A stretch of 48,385 bases of DNA, from contig JAHBZV010000020.1 in the NCBI GenBank assembly GCA_019635275.1, positions 1 to 48,385 of the forward strand. The letters run 5' to 3'. Positions within the stretch are counted from its first letter, which is position 1, and each line of letters starts with the position of its first letter. This document shows positions 43,478 to 48,385 of this stretch, in pieces. The stretch comes from Burkholderiaceae bacterium. Its GTDB lineage: Bacteria > Pseudomonadota > Gammaproteobacteria > Burkholderiales > Burkholderiaceae_E. A model generated the notes under the pieces. It was not told where the DNA came from and made no database searches. It saw only the letters and a list, made by a program, of their open reading frames with translations. The position numbers and the translations under genes were made by a program.

Positions 43478-44287
43478 ATGTGCCTGATCGGCTTCGCGCT
43501 CGATGCGCACGACGACTTCGTGCTGCTGCTCGCAGCCAATCGCGACGAATACTATTCGCGCGCGGCAGCGCCGGCATCGTGGTGGACCGACCGTGCGCCG
43601 GCCTGGGGTGGGCGCGACCTCGAAGCGGGAGGCAGCTGGCTGGCGATCGACCGCCACGGACGCCTCGCGGCGGTGACCAACGTGCGCGATCCGTCGGCGC
43701 CGCCCGGGCGCCGATCGCGCGGCGAGCTGGTCGCCGATTTCGTCGGCAACGACACGCCGCTCGACCTGTACGCGGCGCGCGTCGCGGACCGCGGCGACGA
43801 CTACGCGGGCTTCAACCTGCTGCTATTCGACCCGGCGGCGCTGCACCCGGCGCTGTACGTGTCGAACCGGCATCCGCGGCGCGTGGTCGAGGTCCCGGCC
43901 GGCGTGCACGGCCTGTCCAATGACCTGCTCGACAGCGACTGGCCGAAGGTGCGCCACCTGTCGCATCGCCTGGCGGGCGCACTCGCCGATCCGCACGCGC
44001 CGATCGACACCGTGCTGCTCGACGCGCTGGCCGATCGCTCGCAGCCGTCCGACGATGCGTTGCCCGACACCGGCATCGGTCTGGCGCGCGAGCGCGTGCT
44101 CGCGCCGGCGATGATCGTCGCGCCCGAGCTGGGCTACGGCACGCGGGCCTCGACGCTGGTCGCGGTCCGGCGCGACGGACGCATCGAGACGTTCGAGCGC
44201 AGCTGGGCGCCCGACGGGGCCTCGCTGCGCGTGGCCGGCGACAGGCGGGCGCGGTTCAGCGCAGCGCGCCGAATACCCGTTCGATGA
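43478..44287 (+). CDS. NRDE family protein (TANGO2-like)
   Basis: The 269-residue protein belongs to the NRDE/TANGO2 family. The N-terminal MCLIGFALDAHDDFVLLLAANRDEYYSRAAAP has the catalytic-type Cys2 and the NRDE motif. WWTDRAPAWGGRDLEAGGSWLAID and GLSNDLLDSDWPKV are also conserved. Eukaryotic TANGO2 is linked to haem handling and lipid metabolism; the bacterial role is unclear. The 3' end overlaps the convergent GNAT-DUF4197 gene by 32 bases. Confidence 0.9.
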   Translation: MCLIGFALDAHDDFVLLLAANRDEYYSRAAAPASWWTDRAPAWGGRDLEAGGSWLAIDRHGRLAAVTNVRDPSAPPGRRSRGELVADFVGNDTPLDLYAARVADRGDDYAGFNLLLFDPAALHPALYVSNRHPRRVVEVPAGVHGLSNDLLDSDWPKVRHLSHRLAGALADPHAPIDTVLLDALADRSQPSDDALPDTGIGLARERVLAPAMIVAPELGYGTRASTLVAVRRDGRIETFERSWAPDGASLRVAGDRRARFSAARRIPVR

Positions 44288-45389
44288 CTTTGGAGCCGGC
44301 CTTCAACGGATCGCGCCGGATCGCCTTCTCTTCCTCGGCGATCATCAGGTACAGGCCGTCGAGCGCGCGCGTCGTGACGTAGCGCTCGACCGACGCGTCG
44401 CGCTCCTTCAGCAGCCCGAGCTTCGAGGCCTGTCCGGCCAGCGAGTTGTAGCGCTTGGCCAGGCCGAGCCGCGAAACCTGCTGTGTCACGACCGGCAGGA
44501 AGCGCTCGGTCAGCGGTGCCTGCGTGCGCGACTTGAAGAAGCGCGTGACCGAGTCGTCGCCGCCGGTGAGGATCCCTTTGGCGTCGGCCACCGTCATCGA
44601 CTTCACGGCCGCGACGAGCAGCTGTTTGGCCTGCGGCACCGCCTGCTCGGCGGCGCGGTTCATCGCCGTGACCAGTTCGTCGAGTTCGCGCCCACGGCCC
44701 ATCGTCCGCAACAGTCCCTCGGCCTGACGCAGCCCGTCGGGCAGCGGAATGCGCACCTTGGGGTCGTCGAGGAAGCCACCGGGCTTGCCCAGGCGCGCGA
44801 CCGCCTGCCCCGCGCCGCGCTCGAGCGCCACGCGCAGCGCGCTGGTCGCGTCGGCGTTGGACACGGCGTCGAGCGCGCCTGCCCGGGCCGGCCGAGCGCA
44901 CAGGCCCGCGAGCAACCCGACGCACGCCGATGCGCCGAGCGCGATCAGGCTTCGCCGCATCTTCACGTGCACGATGCCGACCTCGTCGTAGGGTTCGCCC
45001 ACCGGCACGAAGCCCTGGGCGCGATAGAACGGCTCGACCTGCCGCTGCGCGCTGAGTTCGATTCGCGTGTCGCCTCGCGCGCTGGCGACGGCCACCAGCG
45101 CCTCGAGCACGCGCCGGCCGATGCCCTGGCCGCGGAGGTCGGCGCGCACCGCCATCCTCCCGATGCGCCCGTCGGGCAGCAAGCGGCCGGTGCCCACGGG
45201 CTCGTCGCCGCGATACGCGACGCAATGCACGGAGCGCGCGTCCCATTCGTCCCATTCGAATTCGGCAGGAATGCCCTGCTCGCGGACGAACACCGCCGTG
45301 CGCAGCGCGCCCGCGGCCGCGCCCAGCGTCGCCCAATCGCCGGTGCGCAGCTCGATCGCCTGCGCGTCGGCCGTGTCGTGTCCGTTCAT
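44256..45389 (-). CDS. GNAT acetyltransferase fused to a DUF4197 protein with an internal signal peptide
   Basis: One 377-residue frame holds two normally separate proteins. Residues 1 to about 144 are a GNAT acetyltransferase (TAVFVREQGIPAEFEWDEWD; acetyl-CoA motif RADLRGQGIGRRVLEALV; FYRAQGFVPVGEPYDEVGIVHVKM). There is no stop codon. The chain runs straight into MRRSLIALGASACVGLLAGLCARPARA, a textbook signal peptide, and then a complete DUF4197 domain to the end (ALDAVSNADATSALRVALERG; LDGLYLMIAEEEKAIRRDP). Translation could also start at the internal ATG 44960, giving a 234-residue exported DUF4197 protein, though no strong ribosome site is seen there. Confidence 0.85.
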   Translation of the reverse strand: MNGHDTADAQAIELRTGDWATLGAAAGALRTAVFVREQGIPAEFEWDEWDARSVHCVAYRGDEPVGTGRLLPDGRIGRMAVRADLRGQGIGRRVLEALVAVASARGDTRIELSAQRQVEPFYRAQGFVPVGEPYDEVGIVHVKMRRSLIALGASACVGLLAGLCARPARAGALDAVSNADATSALRVALERGAGQAVARLGKPGGFLDDPKVRIPLPDGLRQAEGLLRTMGRGRELDELVTAMNRAAEQAVPQAKQLLVAAVKSMTVADAKGILTGGDDSVTRFFKSRTQAPLTERFLPVVTQQVSRLGLAKRYNSLAGQASKLGLLKERDASVERYVTTRALDGLYLMIAEEEKAIRRDPLKAGSKVIERVFGALR

Positions 45390-45390
45390 G

Positions 45391-46347
45391 TCATCGCCCC
45401 TGTTCCGGTTGCCCGAAGGCCTCTCGCAAGGCCGCGCAGGCATCGTCGTGCGCGCGCCGCGCCGCCTGGACGAAGCCGGCGTGCTGGAAGAACGAGTGGA
45501 TCATGCCATCGTACTGGACGAACCGCACCGCGACATGCGCCTCGCGAAGCCGCTGGGCATACGCGCGGTCCTCGTCGATCAGCGGGTCGTATTCGGCCCC
45601 GGCGATCCAGGCCGGCGCGACGCCGCGCAGATCCGGCGCGCGAAGCGGCGCGAAGCGCCAGTCGAGCCGATCTTCGACGTCGCGTAGCGTCTGCGCGAAG
45701 AACCACTGAACCGTCTGCGCGTCGAGCAGGTAGCCGCTGGCGAAGCGCCGGTACGAATCGGTGTCCTGGTGGCTCGACACGCCGGGGTAGATGAGCAGCT
45801 GCAGCGCCAGCGACCAGCCGCGGTCGCGCGCGTGGATCGCGCTGGCTGCCGCGAGGGTCCCCCCGGCACTGTCGCCGCCGACCGCGATCCGCGCAGGATC
45901 GACGCCCAGCGCGGTCGCCTCGTTGCGCAACCACGCCAGGCTCTCGAATGCGTCGTCCTGCGCGCTCGGAAAGCGGTGCTCGGGTGCGAGCCGGTAGTCG
46001 ACCGAGTAGACCAGGCAGTCGCCGCCGATCGCGAGCACCCGGCAGACGCGATCGTGCGTGTCGACCGAGCCGATCGTGAACCCGCCGCCGTGGAAATACA
46101 GCAAGGCCGGCCGCGGCTCGGCCCAGCTGTGCGGCCACGGCGCGTACTGGCGCACCCGCAGCACGCGCCCGGGCAGCGCGACGTCGATGTCTTCCACCGC
46201 GTGCAGCGGCGGGGGCACGATGTCCAGCGTCGCCGACGCCTTCGCGTAGTGTTCGCGCGCCTGCACCGCGCCGAGCTCCGGATAGGGCGGCACCGACGAG
46301 CGCTGCGCCCAGTAGAGGATCTTCTCGACCTGCGGGTCAAGCGGCAT
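45391..46347 (-). CDS. Alpha/beta hydrolase, hormone-sensitive lipase (HSL) family
   Basis: The 318-residue esterase or lipase has the oxyanion motif FHGGGF (near 84), nucleophile elbow GDSAGG (near 158), the catalytic Asp in AEYDPLIDE (near 255) and His in DGMIHSF (near 285). This is the HSL (family IV) set. The stop lies one base before the GNAT ATG, and the start overlaps the previous gene by 11 bases, so it is part of a packed operon. Confidence 0.92.
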   Translation of the reverse strand: MPLDPQVEKILYWAQRSSVPPYPELGAVQAREHYAKASATLDIVPPPLHAVEDIDVALPGRVLRVRQYAPWPHSWAEPRPALLYFHGGGFTIGSVDTHDRVCRVLAIGGDCLVYSVDYRLAPEHRFPSAQDDAFESLAWLRNEATALGVDPARIAVGGDSAGGTLAAASAIHARDRGWSLALQLLIYPGVSSHQDTDSYRRFASGYLLDAQTVQWFFAQTLRDVEDRLDWRFAPLRAPDLRGVAPAWIAGAEYDPLIDEDRAYAQRLREAHVAVRFVQYDGMIHSFFQHAGFVQAARRAHDDACAALREAFGQPEQGR

Positions 46348-47251
46348 CGTCGACGAACCCGGAGATCTCCCGGATGATCCGTTGCGGCTGCTCGTGCACG
46401 AGCCAGTGCGTCGCGTCGGCCAGCCGCACGATGCGCAGGTCGGGCACCAGCCGGTCCAGGCCGTCGAGCAGTACCGGCAGCAGCGCGGTATCGCCGTCGC
46501 CCCAGATCACCAGCGTCTTCGCGCGCACGACGAAGTCGTCTTCGGCGAGCGTCAATCGCGCGGCGCCGGGGTCGTCGCCGACCGGCGGATACAGCGGCGA
46601 GGCGCGATAGTAGTTCACGCCGCCGGCGATCGCGCCCGGCTGCGCCCACGCGGCGTGATAGGCGTCGCGCACTTCGCCGTGGAACCAGGCCGCGCCGCCC
46701 AGCCGGAGGAAGAATTCGTCGAGCCGCGCGAAACCGTCGCGCGCGAGCACCGCTTCGGAGCCGGGCCGGCGCAGCCAGTTCATGTACTGGCTCGCCGCCT
46801 GCTGGGCGGCGTCGTGCGCCAGCGCGCGCGCGAACGGCACCGGGTGCGGCGAGTTGAGGATCACCAGCTTCGCCACCCGCTGCGGGTGCGCGATCGCATA
46901 CGACCAGGCTGCCGCGCCGCCCCAGTCGTGCGCGACCAGTACGCAGCGCTCGTGCCCGAGGCCGCGCACCAGCGCGTCGATGTCGCCCACCAGCGCCGAG
47001 GCCCGGTACGCCCGCACGTCCGCGGGCTTGTCCGACAGGTTGTAGCCGCGCAGGTCCGGCGCCACCGCGTGGAATCGGTCGCCGAACGCGGGCAGCAGCG
47101 CGCGCCACGCGTACCAGAACTCGGGAAAGCCGTGCAGGAAGACCATCAGCGGCGCCCCGGGCGCGCCGCACGACGCGTAGTGCAGCCGGACGTCGGGCGC
47201 GACCTGGACGAAGTGGCCCGACGTGACGGCAGGGGGCGCGTAGGGACTCAT
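46337..47251 (-). CDS. Alpha/beta hydrolase, epoxide hydrolase/dehalogenase type
   Basis: The 304-residue enzyme has HGFPE (near 40), the nucleophile elbow AHDWGG with Asp as nucleophile (near 107), DLRGYNLSDKP after the fourth strand, an acid in GDGDTALLP, and the base His in ATHWLVHEQP (near 282). Asp nucleophile plus HGFPE fits soluble epoxide hydrolases or fluoroacetate or haloalkane dehalogenases. A cap domain lies between about 140 and 215. The substrate is unknown. Confidence 0.92.
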   Translation of the reverse strand: MSPYAPPAVTSGHFVQVAPDVRLHYASCGAPGAPLMVFLHGFPEFWYAWRALLPAFGDRFHAVAPDLRGYNLSDKPADVRAYRASALVGDIDALVRGLGHERCVLVAHDWGGAAAWSYAIAHPQRVAKLVILNSPHPVPFARALAHDAAQQAASQYMNWLRRPGSEAVLARDGFARLDEFFLRLGGAAWFHGEVRDAYHAAWAQPGAIAGGVNYYRASPLYPPVGDDPGAARLTLAEDDFVVRAKTLVIWGDGDTALLPVLLDGLDRLVPDLRIVRLADATHWLVHEQPQRIIREISGFVDDAA

Positions 47252-47267
47252 GCGGCGCGGCCTCGCT

Positions 47268-48140
47268 TCAATCGGGACGGTGCGCCACGTCGGGCTTGAA
47301 GCTGAACGGGTCGCTCGGGTTGCGCTGCGCGATCACGTCCTGCAGGCGCAGCTCGACCGATGCGAGGATCTTCGGGTGCGTGATCACGTAGAAGCGGTTC
47401 TCGCGGATCGCGTCGAAGGTCATCCGGGCTACCTCGGCCGCGCTGATCCGCCCCGAGGACACGGCCTTCTCCGACGCCTTCTGCGAGGCGATCATCGAAG
47501 CGGTGGGCGCGGCGCCGTCCTGCAGCCCCGCCGGCCGGTTGCGGTGCGACTGGGCGATGCCGGTCGGCACGAACGCCGGGCACAGCAGGCTCACGCCGAT
47601 GCGTGCGCCGGTCACGCGCAGGTCCTGGTACAGCGTCTCGGTCAGCGTCACGACGCCGTGCTTGCTGACGTTGTAGACCCCCATCAGTTGCGGAGACAGC
47701 AGGCCGGCCACCGACGCGGTGTTGACCACGTGGCACTCGTCGCCCTGCGCCAGCATGGCCGGCACGAACGTGCGCACGCCGTGGATCACGCCCCAGAGGT
47801 TGACGCCCAGCACCCACTCCCAGTCCTTGACGCTGTTCTCCCAGACGAGCCCTCCGGATGCGACCCCGGCGTTGTTGAACAGCAGGTGAACCGCGCCGTA
47901 GGTGTCGAGCGTGCGCTGCGCGAGCCGCTCGACGTCCGCGCCGCGGCTCACGTCGACGGTTTCGCCGATCACCTGCGCGCCCTGCCCGCGCAGCTCGTCC
48001 ACGGTCGCGGCGAGCGCCTCGGGCTGGATGTCGGCCAGCGAGAGCTTCATGCCGAGGCTCGCGCCGATGCGCGCGAACTCGCGCCCGAAGCCGCTGCCGG
48101 CTCCGGTGACGACGGCGACCTTGCTCGCGAAATCCTTCAT
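47268..48140 (-). CDS. SDR family NAD(P)-dependent oxidoreductase
   Basis: This 290-residue classical SDR has TGAGSGFG (about 13-20), NNAG (near 90), the catalytic serine in VVNTASVAG (near 143) and Tyr-x3-Lys in YNVSKHG (about 157-163). It has a longer C-terminal part than most (HPKILASVELRLQDVIAQRNPSDPF), as in the group that includes SDRs tied to fatty acid or steroid breakdown. It is 2 bases from the oxidoreductase upstream and 16 bases from the epoxide hydrolase-like gene downstream. Confidence 0.92.
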   Translation of the reverse strand: MKDFASKVAVVTGAGSGFGREFARIGASLGMKLSLADIQPEALAATVDELRGQGAQVIGETVDVSRGADVERLAQRTLDTYGAVHLLFNNAGVASGGLVWENSVKDWEWVLGVNLWGVIHGVRTFVPAMLAQGDECHVVNTASVAGLLSPQLMGVYNVSKHGVVTLTETLYQDLRVTGARIGVSLLCPAFVPTGIAQSHRNRPAGLQDGAAPTASMIASQKASEKAVSSGRISAAEVARMTFDAIRENRFYVITHPKILASVELRLQDVIAQRNPSDPFSFKPDVAHRPD

Positions 48141-48142
48141 GG

Positions 48143-48385
48143 TCAGACGAGCCTCACCAGTTGCTTGCCGACGTTGCGGCCCTTGAGCAGCCCGATGAAG
48201 GCCTCGGGTGCGCTCTCCAGCCCCTGCGCGATCGTTTCGCGGTACTTCAGCTCGCCCGACGCCACCAGCGCGGCGAGCTCGCGCAGCGCCTCGGGCCAGA
48301 GCTCCATGTGCTCGGAGACGATGAAACCCTCGACCCGCAGCCGGTTGACCAGCACCGATCGGAAGTTCTGCAGCGGCATGGCCTG
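48143..48385 (-). CDS. NADP-dependent oxidoreductase, MDR/CurA-YncB type (3' part)
   Basis: These are the C-terminal 80 residues of a medium-chain reductase; the 5' end lies beyond the window. QNFRSVLVNRLRVEGFIVSEHMELWPEALRELAALVASGELKYRETIAQGLESAPEAFIGLLKGRNVGKQLVRL matches the end of zinc-free NADP-dependent alkenal or curcumin reductases. The frame continues without a start codon requirement to the edge (Gln-Ala before the internal Met). It probably begins the operon with the SDR and the hydrolases. Confidence 0.88.
   Translation of the reverse strand, partial: QAMPLQNFRSVLVNRLRVEGFIVSEHMELWPEALRELAALVASGELKYRETIAQGLESAPEAFIGLLKGRNVGKQLVRLV

Noticed and set aside
44134-45336. A 400-codon minus-strand frame overlapping the GNAT-DUF4197 gene
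   Set aside because: It is a frame-shifted shadow, rich in Arg/Ala/Gly, while the neighbouring frame contains recognisable GNAT and DUF4197 domains.

Overview
This is a very GC-rich, gene-dense chromosomal window with codon third positions almost all G or C. The gene families and their order (ygfZ next to a DUF4936 gene, mltG-tmk-holB-pilZ-tatD, a betaproteobacterial-type gshA, a TAXI-type TRAP transporter with a DUF3394 tail, a PEP-CTERM protein) point to a betaproteobacterium, most likely in or near Burkholderiales. No rRNA, tRNA, CRISPR array or insertion sequence was seen. Both window edges cut genes: a TRAP solute-binding protein on the left and an NADP-dependent oxidoreductase on the right.

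Layout. 1-9.9 kb is ordinary metabolism: TAXI-TRAP transporter, PLP-dependent ammonia-lyase, chromate transporter, HIT protein, serA, nnrS and aspA. 9.9-12.1 kb is accessory: a Xre/MbcA-RES toxin-antitoxin pair with a two-box operator in its promoter, then a secreted von Willebrand A protein with a PEP-CTERM sorting tail behind a near-consensus sigma-54 promoter. 12.1-21.3 kb is a patchwork of single genes: OsmC, TMEM175-like channel, GST, patatin, SDR, flavin reductase, gshA, a truncated SnoaL-like gene, a frameshifted GlxA-type regulator and a TTC38-like protein. 21.3-25.2 kb holds a Mut7-C nuclease-like protein divergent from a large frameshifted SNF2/RapA-type helicase.

25.2-30.1 kb is the most unusual part. 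A phage/island integrase arm-binding domain (DUF4102) is fused in frame to a complete TetR-family regulator. A consensus promoter lies at the end of that gene, with a TetR-type palindrome in its spacer, and it leads into an orphan branched-chain-type ABC solute-binding protein plus a paired pimeloyl-CoA-dehydrogenase-like acyl-CoA dehydrogenase. I infer that the fusion protein controls this short catabolic operon.

30.2-37 kb carries polX, a tandem universal stress protein, an 800-base gene-poor stretch with an AT-rich palindrome, a 3-hydroxyisobutyrate-dehydrogenase-type enzyme, small membrane and exported proteins and a ZIP metal transporter. 37-43.5 kb is a conserved housekeeping block (ankyrin protein, tatD, pilZ, holB, tmk and mltG on the minus strand; ygfZ and DUF4936 on the plus strand). 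43.5-48.4 kb has an NRDE/TANGO2 protein and a tightly packed minus-strand run of a GNAT-DUF4197 fusion, two alpha/beta hydrolases, an SDR and an MDR-type oxidoreductase. Two genes (the GlxA-like regulator and the SNF2 helicase) each need one extra base to read through, so they are either true decay or assembly errors.
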